Below are positions 1-10,669 of a stretch of DNA of 64,000 nucleotides, in pieces. A model generated the notes under the pieces. That model saw nothing but the letters and a program-made list of their open reading frames with translations, was not told the origin of the DNA and made no database searches. This DNA comes from Terebella lapidaria (taxonomy: Eukaryota > Annelida > Polychaeta > Terebellida > Terebellidae): contig OX424561.1 in NCBI GenBank assembly GCA_949152475.1, positions 43,676,802 to 43,740,801 on the forward strand. Direction: 5' to 3'. The translations under genes were made by a program, and so were the position numbers. Within the stretch, counting starts at the first letter, position 1, and every line of letters begins with the position of its first letter.

Positions 1-1163
1 CTATGGACGTCATCACAATCTGGTTGATAAGTACACAAAATCTGTGACAAGTATGCAACAAGACCTTTTTGCATGTTAATGTTTTGGAATTCATGACGGA
101 TGCCACATGTGAGGCAGGAAATGTTCACTCTTTTCAGAACACCTGATTTCACCCCTTTATGGCCATATATGGGGGTTCATGAAGTTCCATTAAATGTTTC
201 TCGATTTTGCCTGACACTGGACTTTGAGATTGGATAATGGACTCGGTTTTGTTTGCTCGGACACTATATACTTGGGAATTGTTTCCATGCTTATTGTAAC
301 TATTCCTCTGCATTCTTAAGGATTGATTGCATGTGATCGTCATGAACCTGGCAGTGACCAGCTGTCCATTCACTTATAATGTAAATATAAAGGTAACAAA
401 TTCATGAATTTACACACTTCCAATCAACGTGAAACTTTGCCTTTCTGATTGTTAGCCATCAAGGATTACTAACCGAGACTCTGTTTCTACTAAGCAATAT
501 TAAATTTGTTAAATTCATCGTTTTCATATGTCATTTCCCGACCTAATTCTCAGTCTACAAAATAAACTCTCAACAGGGCGAGTGAAAGGATTATGCTGTG
601 CAGCAAATAGCTAGTGAGGCCAGTAAAACTCACAGGTGATAGGCACTCGGGTGCACCGAGATGTTTGGGATTATGAAAGTTCAGCTCATTGTATTAATCT
701 CACAGAAAGTATAGCACTAGATATTCTCATTATTTTGACGACAACAAGGAATAAATATATGCAACAGCCAGTGCTTGTCAAGCAGAACACTCGGATCTTC
801 GTTTTGGTGAAACGTATAAAATGATTTATCTAATCATCAAATTGCACAGCTTTCGTGATATCATTTATGAAACCATGTCTCGGTTCATCATCCATGAGTA
901 TATGTGTGTGTGCTAGCCAAGTTTTAGGTCAGGGGATTGTATTGTTTTGGCGATTTTGTTACCTTTACTTTCACATTATAAGTCAATGGAAAAGTGCCTC
1001 AGTGCAGTCACCGGTAAGTTACGTGCAATCACACCTTAAAAGAACGGAAATTGATCATAGCACGAATTCTGATCAGTGACCAGGATTAGCGTTCATAGCA
1101 CGAATAGTCACTTGTAATGAAACATGGTAAGCACGACATTATATCCCAATAATATATAACAGA
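1..1163. other. AT-rich DNA, no gene seen
   Basis: Short open frames exist on both strands, but none has a recognisable motif, good splice context or coding-like composition. I see no repeat shared with the rest of the window. Confidence 0.5.
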
Positions 1164-1164
1164 T

Positions 1165-3105
1165 TATTGCATTATGCTCATTGCTCGACATGGCCGCAAT
1201 GTCATGAGTGGCCGCAATGTTATGAGTGTCATGAGTGGCCTGGCACGGGCTGAGTTTCCTGCTGTGGCAGTGACGGGTCGGCCATGATATCGTTCCACCT
1301 TTTGCTCCAAATCCTGAATTGTAGACTGAGCAAGTCTGAGTCTCACTTGCAGCTGGGCATTTTCCTCCAAGAGCAGCTGGGGAAAAGCAGCGTCATGTCG
1401 CTCGTGTAGTGAGCCCATTCCAAATCCTACTGGCTGCCCATTCCTACCGGCTGTTGTTATATACCACCTGGCGGAAGGGGGCGTTGTTGGCTTGCAGGTA
1501 ATACATTCGCGTGGAAGTGTTGGATGCACATGTTGTCGGCCCGAGCTATTGCTAATGTCAGCAGGTGATACTCTGGTTCAGCAGAGAGGAGGAGTGGATT
1601 GGCGTCGTGTGCCATGGTGGCGAGATGCTCATTTCAGAACGCCTCATGAATGCCAATCCTGTTCGGCAAGTTGTTGGCCTCATGATATTGATCTGCCCCT
1701 GGAAATCTGGATTCTCCTATCCCAGCTCTCTCGGCAGCGACTTCTGGTTGCTAGGCACGGTAATCTTGAGATGTGTGCGGCATGGTGCGGTGCACAAGAG
1801 GAGATCTGCTATTTTCCTCGAAGTAGTCTGGAAGCTTAGCTGGGCACGTCATTTGTCGAGAAAGAGTTGGCATGGATTGTGATATCTAAACCTCGCGGGA
1901 CACCAGGCGACTCTCAGTGTCATCTCCGATCTCCCGTAATGGAGGCGGGAGGTCCAACTCTTGCTGACGTAGGAGCTTCCAGGTGCGCAGGAGGTGTCAC
2001 AGGCTCTGTTTGGCTGGCGTAGCATGGAAGGTCACTCCACGACCAACTTCTTTGGGACAACATCCGAGGGGCACTCCCTGACATGGGTGTAGCCATTGGT
2101 GCGGGCTGGAGCTGGACTTGGTGAGGCTCAGTTGGTCGAAGGGGCACACATCGCAGCAGTCCGGTAGACTATTGGTCTCTCAAAGTAAAGGTGGTGGCGA
2201 CCGCTGGGTTGGTGACGGGAGACCCTCGAATTTGGCGTCGCTGAAGTCTAACCCGTTGTCATGAGTCGGGCTCGGTGTATGTTGCACTTTGCGATTGGCG
2301 AGGTGGCACGTCACTCTCTCAAACAAGGTTTCACTTTGTGGAGCTTCAGCGGCTGCCTGGGAGTCGGCATTCTATTCTGGAGTTAGGCACTTAATCATGC
2401 TAGGTTCTTGATCATCGCTATCGATATGACAAGCGGCTTGTCGAGGTCCTCCTGTGGTTGCTTGAGGAGCAGCACTGGCTTCGTTTCTGTTCAGCATGGG
2501 AAGACGTAAAAGCCACATCGGAATTCCATCCCATTTCCGACATGCTTTCCATTTCTGTGTTGCGAGTGGTGGGTTGCGACACCCCTTTGGGAAGGCGTTG
2601 TCCCCGAGGCGAGTGCTGGGAAGAGGCTCAGACACCCCTTCGTGGTGGAGTGGTGGTCGGCACGGAAGTGGCGATGCTCATTTGTTTCACACCCCTTCAT
2701 GAGGTGAGACCCCGGGCGCAGCTTGTTTTGGTGTCGGCTCAGGTGGCGGGACAATCGTCGATGTCTTGGCGTCGATTGGTGTGGAGCTCTGTGTGTGGCT
2801 CTGGTTCCCGGACGGTCCTTGCTCCCGTCTAATTTGACGCCTGTTGCTTGGGTTGCGGAGGGCCTTGCTGTGGCTGGCCTGAGGGTGGTAAGGACTCTGA
2901 CTTAGCTTTAGTTGACTTAGCTTTAGTTTAGTTCTGTCAGATCCAGGGGTATTGGCACGGGGTGTGAATGGCTTCATGCCATTTATCACGTGTATATACT
3001 CAAACGAAAGCAACCTATTCATATGTGTCCCGGTTTCTTGCAAAAGAAACAGATGGCCTCATGTCCAAGTGGCTTGAGTCGGTCTATACGAGCACGAGAA
3101 CGTTT
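1165..3105 (-). pseudogene. Decayed zinc-knuckle (gag/ORF1-like) remnant
   Basis: A GC-richer island in AT-rich DNA. Reading the minus strand from about 3090, the translation gives CFFCKKPGHI followed by an in-frame stop and then I-G-C. This is a CX2CX4HX4C zinc knuckle in which one spacer codon has become a stop. Downstream on the same strand the frames switch, but each piece is rich in Pro, Ser, Thr and charged residues, and near 1340-1400 there is a short Leu/Gln/Glu-rich coiled-coil-like stretch (LLLEENAQLQVRLRLAQ). The pattern fits a nucleic-acid-binding gag or LINE ORF1 that has decayed by stops and frameshifts. No reverse transcriptase, LTR or poly(A) tail is seen with it. A retrogene of a cellular CCHC protein is an alternative. 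Confidence 0.45.
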
Positions 3106-4357
3106 TGCAGTGAATCCTTAGCAGGTTATTTTGTGGAATTATAGAAAACGATTGTAAAGTACGTCTTGTTGTGACCGGACATAGCTAGTAGGATTGTTTG
3201 GATATAAGGGACTATATATCGAAATAACAATATCGGATTACCAAGAATTCCAGTCGTGATCATTCAGTCATCTACATGAGGACATACTTAAACAGTACAC
3301 GTGAACAGCCGCTCTGAAGGTTTGCGATTTTTCCGGGCTCATAGGCCTAAATTTGTCTACACAAATAATGTATAACTAGATTTTGGTTGCAACTGATTTT
3401 GTTTAGTATTAGTCTAGTGAAAATGTTCGAATAATGACAAGAAAATATCGGAATGTTATCTCAGTTTGGCTGATTGTATTACCATTGTGTTATGTTTATA
3501 TCATTGTTCAAACAGATGAATTCATATGATTTAAACGAAAGGAAATTTCAAGGAATATTAAGATAATTATGTACCATTACATACTGGAAAGAATAAAGTG
3601 TATTGGGCCTCTCATGTGTGTGCGCATTATGGTACTGGATGCCTGACAATATAAACTACATGCATACAATTTGACCATTTGATTTGCTATGATTAGTTAA
3701 GTCTCTTCGACAGCAATTGCCTCAAGAATGTTAAATCAGTCACAGGCCTGGCTCTCACACGAGGGGTCAGCCTTGAGTGCAGGACTTGCAATAAACCCCC
3801 ATCAGGTTATGGACCTGTATTGATTTCCTTATATGGTCAAAATGAGGCATCAAAGTACTATATTATTTAAAAACTCCCAGTTTCTCCTCCAAATGCACAT
3901 GTATCACTTTAAAATGTCTCTGTTTTGGTTTGTATAGTGGTATTATGGGTATTCCTCTATGTACATGTGAATTTTCATGTTGATTGGAGCTGTCACTGTG
4001 CGCATGAATACATATAAACAAACCGGCCCTTTCTGGGAGTTTGCTTTCTGAGGAATTCGCCAGGTGTCAGCAGCTAACAGTCAAATGCTTGTAGCGTTTG
4101 ATCTATTCCAACAACATGTGGTGATTTTTTAATATTTTGTAAGTTATATATATTGCTTCAACATACTGAAATTTTATGAAAATTGAAACATTTTGAAAGT
4201 GATTTCTCTCATAAAACGTTATAATGGAGTTAAATGGCAATCCTATATGTGTTCGTATACCATCAGCTGACGAGGGGTCGCGTGACAAGCGGGGTTAAAT
4301 GCGCTGTCTATCATGCAATATCCAGCAATAAAACACCTCAGGCATTAATTAAACTCA
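3106..4357. other. AT-rich intergenic DNA, nothing recognised
   Basis: No ORF, repeat or RNA-like structure could be supported here. Confidence 0.5.
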
Positions 4358-4419
4358 ATAGACTTTTTTCGTGTCAGGGTTATTTCGGGGGTATTTCGAG
4401 GGTGTTTCGGGGTAAAGTA
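4358..4419 (+). repeat. Left arm of a 60-bp inverted repeat pair
   Basis: This stretch (AGACTTTTTTCGTGTC, then a G-rich run with repeated TTTCG) recurs in reverse complement at 7371-7424 with few differences; the left arm has an extra 11-bp GGGGTATTTCG-type repeat. The arms face each other across about 3 kb. They could be the ends of one degraded TIR element or two separate copies of a short repeat. I found no target-site duplication. Confidence 0.5.
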
Positions 4420-4536
4420 CCGCGGTCAAGTGAGTAGGGGTTTTTGCACATTGAAGCATGGCGAATATAACTCAGATTAGTTAAACAGTGCCTGTTAGGC
4501 CACACAAAATAGAGCCGAACTCTAGCAGCCGTTTGC

Positions 4537-4658
4537 GGCCCGAGTATCCTATCATATCCTACGCTTTCCTCCATATCCAGTAAGGATTGAAGGCGGATTA
4601 AATGGCATTAATGTAGTGGTTGAGTAAGTATTAAGGCGCAGTGTATGATACTTGAGCC
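4537..4658 (-). mobile_element. MITE copy, inverted relative to 6758-6882
   Basis: A 122-bp imperfect palindrome with ends related to GCCCAAGTATCATA and an internal stretch (AGTAAGGATTGAAGGCGG) matching the reverse complement of the better preserved copy at 6758-6882. One arm has an insertion and the flanks show no clear duplication, so this copy is older. Confidence 0.55.
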
Positions 4659-6749
4659 AAGTATGCTATGCTGCATTTTCTTTTATCTCTAATGAGGGTT
4701 AAACGGGTGTCAGACAGATTAAATGACATGTTTCCAGTTCTCGCTCAGTGTTCATTGGTAGCACACTAAAGTCTTAGACCACCCTGAAAATATCACTTTT
4801 TGTAAAGTTTATTGCTAAAATGTTATATATTTCATCTAAGTTATCTGTTATTTGCTCTTTCAGTCACTTTCTCTTTGTATGCACAAATAACATCAGAAAT
4901 TCAGCAATTGTGCAACATCAGAATATTTTATTATTATTGGGCGAAAAACACTGAATTAATTTGGATTCGCACTCCATAATAATGGAGTGCGAATAATAAC
5001 ATGACAAGGGTGCAATATGCTTGGTGGTTGTGTATTGGTCAACATCAGTTCCATTGCAACCAGTTATCTTTATGTGTTTCACCAATGTAACACGAGTTGG
5101 TGACATATGAAAAATATGTTACATTTCTATATTTATTTAAGTTTGTCGGTACAATTTGTCGATTTCACCAGAATGAACCTTCTGGTGTGATTTTGAGATA
5201 CTTGTCCATAAAGTAAAGACAAGGGATTCAGTATTATAGACCACCTAAACATATGCCTCCTTTTGTACGACCAAATATTATGATGATACTCTCATTTCTC
5301 AGTCTTAGACTTTCGGACCCCACTTTATGTCTGGGTACTGTTATAATGGGTGAATTATAACAAAATGCCACATACATCCTCCTTACGCAATATTGTCAGT
5401 GTTTGGCTGAGTATGCGATCGGCCTTCCTCATGATTTAGAGACGAAGAAAAAATCTTGATCGTTGTTCTGAAATTCAAGGAAATCATTATTTGACAATAT
5501 TTAAGATTTATTACATAATTTGGACAGTGCAATATACGTCTTCATCTTGTGTCTCCTTTTTTTCGCACTGGCCAGAATTCGTTTCTCATATGATGTGCTG
5601 ACAAAAGTTTTTGTAGAAATACGACTCGTACAATAATCCAAGCATACAGCCTACACCGGGTTTTATTTTGCCCTTGGTCGTTTCTGGACTCCTCGTAAGC
5701 TTGGAATCCGTGAAACGACCGCTCGGTAAATATTCAACATAAACTCTATCGTATGCAGAAAAAAAGTGAGATATTTTTTTCTAAACTTGATTGAAATTGC
5801 ATAATGACATCATAAATACTGATCTATGTCATGGATATAGCAACGAGTTCTGGAGAGTGCAAAAATGCAATGTGAAACTAACCGTGTTCATTCAGTATCA
5901 CTGGTGCGGACTTCAATTGGCACATCAACATGGCCGGACGCGATAAATGTTTTTTAAAAAAAAACAAATCGATCATGTTTCGGTGAAATCGTAACATTGG
6001 CATCTCAGGTGTTTGGCTACAGTCAGATAATTAGTTGATCTGCAAGAATAAAGCAATGACGAACGTGAATACAATCGTGTCATTGAAATAAATTGGTGAG
6101 AAATTTTGATGAGCCAATTAGGCGTTCCTGATGCGCCAATTAATAATTCGGATTCTCAAGCGATACGCCAACATCATATCCTTACTATGATGACAATTGT
6201 GTACAAACATATCATAACATTATTATCCTTTTACACACAAATATTCTCATTGATGGCAGACGATTTGTTTCGTCGTGTACTTGGACACGGCAAGAAAAGA
6301 ACTGACAGAGCGCGGGTGTGCTGGTGTATCGGTTGATACATTTCCCAGTCCAATCATCATAATATTTTGTTATATTTTGCAAAAGATTTTTGCTGGTTTT
6401 AAACCATTTGTCAATGTATAAAATCACTATGAAAAGTGTAACCTGGAGCAAAACATACGACACTGCGGGTTAAAGTTATGTGTCTGTGGTATTGACAGGG
6501 CTATCATTAGGCATATGTCTATCACTTGTCGGATTTGACCGCTCATAATACTGATTTTGTAAATAAAATTTATGAATCGCTCCTAAAATATGGATTTGTT
6601 TGTATCGATATCCATTCGTCAGTAGGACTATACATATGTAACGTGAGACCAAAAAAATTCAGTATCCCCAAAAATCCCCCCAAAAGTGCCCAAAACACGC
6701 TAACTGGCGATTTTTAGTTCCAATGACATTTAATGCTCTGATATACAAC
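4659..6749. other. AT-rich DNA, nothing recognised
   Basis: Only random-looking short frames. A tiny perfect inverted repeat around TTCGCACTCCATAATAATGG occurs near 4965-4995, without other context. Confidence 0.45.
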
Positions 6750-6757
6750 ATTTATCG

Positions 6758-6882
6758 GCCCAAGTATCATACGCTGCGCCTTAGTACTACTCGTCCACTC
6801 AATGAATGTCATTTGATCCGTCTGTCACCTTTTTAATCCTTATTGAATATAAAGGAAGGCGCAGCATATGATACTTGGACCC
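6758..6882 (+). mobile_element. hAT-like MITE with 8-bp target duplication
   Basis: A 125-bp non-coding element. The left end reads GCCCAAGTATCATACGCTG and the right end in reverse complement reads GGGTCCAAGTATCATATGC, so the termini are inverted repeats of about 25 bp. It is flanked on both sides by the identical 8-mer ATTTATCG (6750-6757 and 6883-6890). An 8-bp duplication is typical of the hAT superfamily, which is the basis for the class call. No transposase is present, so it must have been moved in trans. Confidence 0.75.
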
Positions 6883-7370
6883 ATTTATCGTAGGAATAGC
6901 ATATAGCTGTCTATACTTCCAATGAAAGATATTTGAATATAAAACAGCTTTGTGACTACCCCTCCCGACGTGTATAGAACGTGATTGGTTTCACATATAG
7001 ATATGAATATGATTGGTCTCGTATATCAAGTTCTTCTAACTTGAATTCGAATTATAGCAAACGACTCAAATCTCGATGGTGACACACGTTCTTGCCAAAA
7101 ATATATGTGAGGCGAACACTGGACAATTGAGCAACTGACACCCGATGAATCAGAATCCTTGCATACGTCACACACGGAGATCGTAATACAATGAACAGTA
7201 ATAGTGGAAATTTAGATAATATATAAACACTATAAATTGGTTTATAATTTTGTCTGGCCTCAATCTCTGTGGAGTGTCGACTGAAAATCGATCGTGCGGG
7301 GATTAGTTTGCGTTAAGCTGCACGCATCACTGAATAAACCCCTGGGTGCCGAGAGGATGGAATAGTTGTG

Positions 7371-7424
7371 TTACTTCACCCCGAAACACCCTCGAAATAA
7401 CCCCGACACGAAAAAAGTCTAATA
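7371..7424 (-). repeat. Right arm of the inverted repeat pair
   Basis: Reverse complement of the repeat at 4358-4419: it reads CACCCCGAAACACCCTCG, then the GACACGAAAAAAGTCT end. It abuts the foldback element that begins a few bases later. Confidence 0.5.
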
Positions 7425-7425
7425 G

Positions 7426-8294
7426 GTACAAGTTACGGTGGCTTTTATCTGCCAAAACATCTGCCAAAAGTTTTGCTCCCAAGCAAAGATTCAAAGAAGA
7501 AAATTAAAATACAATCAATTTCAACGCGTCTAAAATATTTTGATGCGTCTAAAACTATTTCCGATGCTGCTAAAACATTTTCGATGCATTCACAATATTT
7601 TCGATGCATTTAAATCCATTAGTATTAGACGCATCGAAAATATTTTCGATGCATCTAAAATATTTTCGATGCGTCTGAAACTATTCTTGATGCGTCTAAA
7701 ACATTTTTTTCGATGCATCTGAAACTATTTTCGATGCGTCTAGAATTTTTGATGCACCTAAAATATTTTCGATGCGTCTAAAACATTTTTGATGCGTCTA
7801 AAACCATTTCCATTGCCTTTGAAACATTTCCGACGTATGCAAATAGAAAACACTTCATGCTTAAAGATGCACCTAATAATTTCTGATACATAAACACCAG
7901 AACTGTTTCATACACATCTTAAAGTATTTTCTATGCATCAAAAATATTTTAGATGCATCGAAAATATTTACGACGCATCGAAAATAGTTTTAGACACATT
8001 GGAAATATTCCAGACGTATCGAAAATGTTTTAGACGTATTGAGAATAGTTTTAGACGTATCGAAAATATTTTAGATGCATCAAAAATGTTTAACCACATC
8101 GAAAATAGTTTTAGATGCATCAGAAATATTTCAGACGCATCGGAAATTTTTTAAACACATCTTAAACTATTTTCGATGCGTTTGAAATATTTCCGACGCG
8201 TCAGAAAATGCTGTATTCTATAATTTCGTCTTAAAGCTTCTGCTCGGGAGCAAAACTCAAATTTGTTTGCAGATAGAAGCCACGTAACATGTAC
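7426..8294. mobile_element. Foldback element with inverted arrays of a ~20-bp repeat
   Basis: The two outer ends are inverted copies: GTACAAGTTACGGTGGCTTT on the left, and on the right (reverse complement) GTACATGTTACGTGGCTTCT. Inside each end lies a shared TTTTGCTCCC block. From about 7525 to 7820 the sequence is a degenerate tandem array of a unit close to TTTCGATGCGTCTAAAATAT. From about 7925 to 8205 the same unit runs in the opposite orientation (TTTTAGACGCATCGAAAATA). A short spacer near 7840-7915 separates the arrays. Long TIRs built from internal subrepeats are typical of foldback/Galileo-type DNA elements. The open frames through the arrays are repeat artefacts. No target duplication longer than the palindromic GTAC could be assigned. 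Confidence 0.7.
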
Positions 8295-9517
8295 ATGCTC
8301 CACATTCTGGACAATGTCATTTCTCGTGTAGTTTATTCAATAGTTTTATTGATTCGTCACAGGAGAAAGAGCAAATCTTATCGTTTCTACCCTACATGTA
8401 TGCCGCAAGCAAAACACTTTTGACATTATCTTGGACCAGACAGAGACGACGAAATCCAAGAAGCGATATTGACCGGTGCAGCGGTCGACTTCTCTACATG
8501 CATATTGATAAAGTGGTATTCTGCGAGGCGCTTGTGGCGGATTTCGACTGTTGTGTAGAGCTTATACGAGAGACGGTGGGTTAACAGGCGATATCGATAA
8601 ATTATGTTGATTCGCCGACGTCTACAAGTGCATTCAAACGTGTCGAACGATCAACACAAGTGCAAGCGATGACAGGAAAACACTGGTGATCGAGTCAGGA
8701 TATGGGGGTGGTTACAGGTCAACGGCAACATGGGGTTGGCTTAATTATTGGGCAATATCATTTAATATCTAATTGGACGCCCTCAAACTGACGCTGCTCT
8801 TATCATGTGTGAATTGATTCCATGTCACCGTGGAAATGGAAGAAAATAAATAGTAACGTGCAAAAAAGGCTGAAACAGATAAAAAGACAAAGACGTAGAG
8901 CAGCATGATAGGTCTGTATTGATTTGTCAGTTGGATCCATGGTCGGAATCTATATTCACCAGTCATTCAGTTGTCGGAGATCGATCAAAATATGATTAAT
9001 CAAGAAAGCGTGAGGGATTACACCTCATGAACGGAGCGGAACCGTCTGCAAAAGGAGCATGTACACACAGGATCTATATTATGTCTCGAGATTTCCTTGA
9101 TCCCTTTCATAGACATATATTAGAGATGGATTGGTGTTCTCACTTGTGATAATAACATACGTGAGGGCGTATGCTGGTGGATATTTTGACAAAATTCAAA
9201 CATTTCGTGGATGCGCTGCAGATATTTGGAGATGTTCGGTGATGTTGGCAGGATATTTTCCCCGAAGAACGTCAGAGAATAATTCCGGTTTTGGATATGA
9301 CCACACAACGGCCAAACCACACAACGGCCAAATGGGTTATGCGTGATTTGTAGATGACATTTTTCAGTATGATGTGCCTCACATATAGTACATTAAAATG
9401 GTAACGATGGCTGCTCACGGGTGAAAGGACATTCACAAGTAACGTTCGACGCTGCGTGAAAATTCTTAATTGCGTTCACGAGAACATGACCAGAAAGAAA
9501 TGGCGCTCAATTTTATT
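8295..9517. other. Region upstream of the MOK kinase
   Basis: No gene seen. The promoter and 5' UTR of the kinase should lie here or further upstream. I see no convincing TATA box, and there are several upstream ATGs (for example near 9398 and 9486) close to the first coding exon. The transcription start cannot be placed. Confidence 0.4.
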
Positions 9518-9524
9518 ATGCACA
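9518..9524 (+). CDS. MOK: MOK coding exon 1 (7 nt)
   Basis: ATGCACA followed directly by the strong donor GTGAGT. It encodes Met-His plus the first base of Lys3; the codon is completed by AG at the start of exon 2, giving MHKYRVLGKKGEG. With this start the catalytic lysine becomes residue 33 and the TEY threonine residue 160, which agrees with known MOK numbering to within one residue. An in-frame alternative further upstream was not found. The 5' UTR presumably precedes it directly. Confidence 0.75.
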
Positions 9525-9689
9525 GTGAGTATTTTGATGTGGAATATTGCAAATTACGACAAAATTTTTTAATTTGTGTTAACACTGGAACGTCCACATG
9601 CAATATACTAGTAGTGTCGTTTTGTGAAAAGTGGAAACATATTTTGAATTGTGAACTGCTTGAGTGACTTTATCCGTCTATAATTTCAG

Positions 9690-9804
9690 AGTACCGAGTA
9701 CTCGGCAAGAAGGGAGAGGGAACTTTCTCAGAGGTACTCAAGTGTCAGAATATCAAGGAAGGGACTTACTGGGCCTGCAAGAAGATGAAACAGACTTACG
9801 AAAG
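9690..9804 (+). CDS. MOK: MOK coding exon 2: glycine-rich loop and catalytic lysine
   Basis: Acceptor TAATTTCAG and donor GTGAGC. It encodes residues 3-41, including GKKGEGTFSEV (ATP-binding loop) and WACKKMKQ, whose Lys33 is the ATP-anchoring lysine. The exon ends two bases into Ser41. Confidence 0.93.
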
Positions 9805-10143
9805 GTGAGCAGGGCACATCGTGCGATTCATGTTTACTTCCCCTTTGGACATGAAATACGGAATTGAAAAAAAATTAGCCCAATGGGCTAGAAAGGTTAC
9901 CGGAGAAATATACAGAGTTAAGCCGAGAAAGTTGAAGGTCAAATTCAAGGTGACCACTGAAATCGCCATATCTCTAACCTTGAAAATGGGATCAAAGTTT
10001 AAATTCTAGATCACCAAACTATTCAGCATACATCATTTCCTATATGTTCACTATGGACCCCTAAGCTGTAAATTTGATAATAAGCGAGATATAAGCCATT
10101 TTGTAATCTGACTTTGAAAATAAAATGACTGACCTTGAAATTT

Positions 10144-10156
10144 AGGTCAAAGGTCA
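10144..10156 (+). promoter_or_regulatory. DR1-type nuclear-receptor site inside the repeat core
   Basis: AGGTCAAAGGTCA is a perfect direct repeat of AGGTCA with one spacer base, the classical DR1 site for RXR/PPAR/HNF4-type receptors. It is followed by or close to TTCAAGGTCA, an ERR/SF-1-type extended half site. The same block recurs at 10413-10425 and in most other core copies. Function is inference; only the motif is seen. Confidence 0.4.
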
Positions 10157-10412
10157 AATTCAATATCATTAAAATATTCAGAATATATCATTTCCTATAT
10201 GTTCACAATTGATTCCTAAGCTGTAAAGTCGATAATAAGCGAGATATTAGCCATTTTGTCCTGTTGACCTTGAAAATGAGGTCAAAATTCAAATTCAAGG
10301 TCACTAGAATATTCAGCATATATCATTTCCTATATGTTCACAATTGATTTCTAAGCTGTAAAGGCGCTAATAAGCAAGATATTGGCCATTTTGTCCTGTG
10401 ACCTTGAAAATG

Positions 10413-10425
10413 AGGTCAAAGGTCA
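10413..10425 (+). promoter_or_regulatory. Second example of the DR1-type motif
   Basis: AGGTCAAAGGTCA followed by AATTCAAGGTCA, identical in layout to the site at 10144. Degenerate or perfect versions recur near 12433, 12565, 12719, 14706, 14838 and 14990. Confidence 0.4.
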
Positions 10426-10669
10426 AATTCAAGGTCATGAGAATATTCAGCATATATCATTTCCTATATGTTCACAATGGATTCCTAAGCTGTAAAGTCA
10501 ATAATAAGCGAGATATTAGCAATTTTGTCCTGTGACTTTGGAAATGAGGTCAAAAGTCAAATTCAAGGTCACGAGAATATTCAGCATATATCATTTCCTA
10601 TATGTCCACAATTCATTCCTAGTCTCTAATTTCAATATTAAGTGAGATATTAGGCTTAATGTGTGCCAT

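Noticed and set aside
7540..8154. Open frames of 60-73 codons rich in Phe/Asn/Ile-Arg
   Set aside because: They read through the ~20-bp foldback repeat arrays; the apparent protein repeats are by-products of the DNA repeat.
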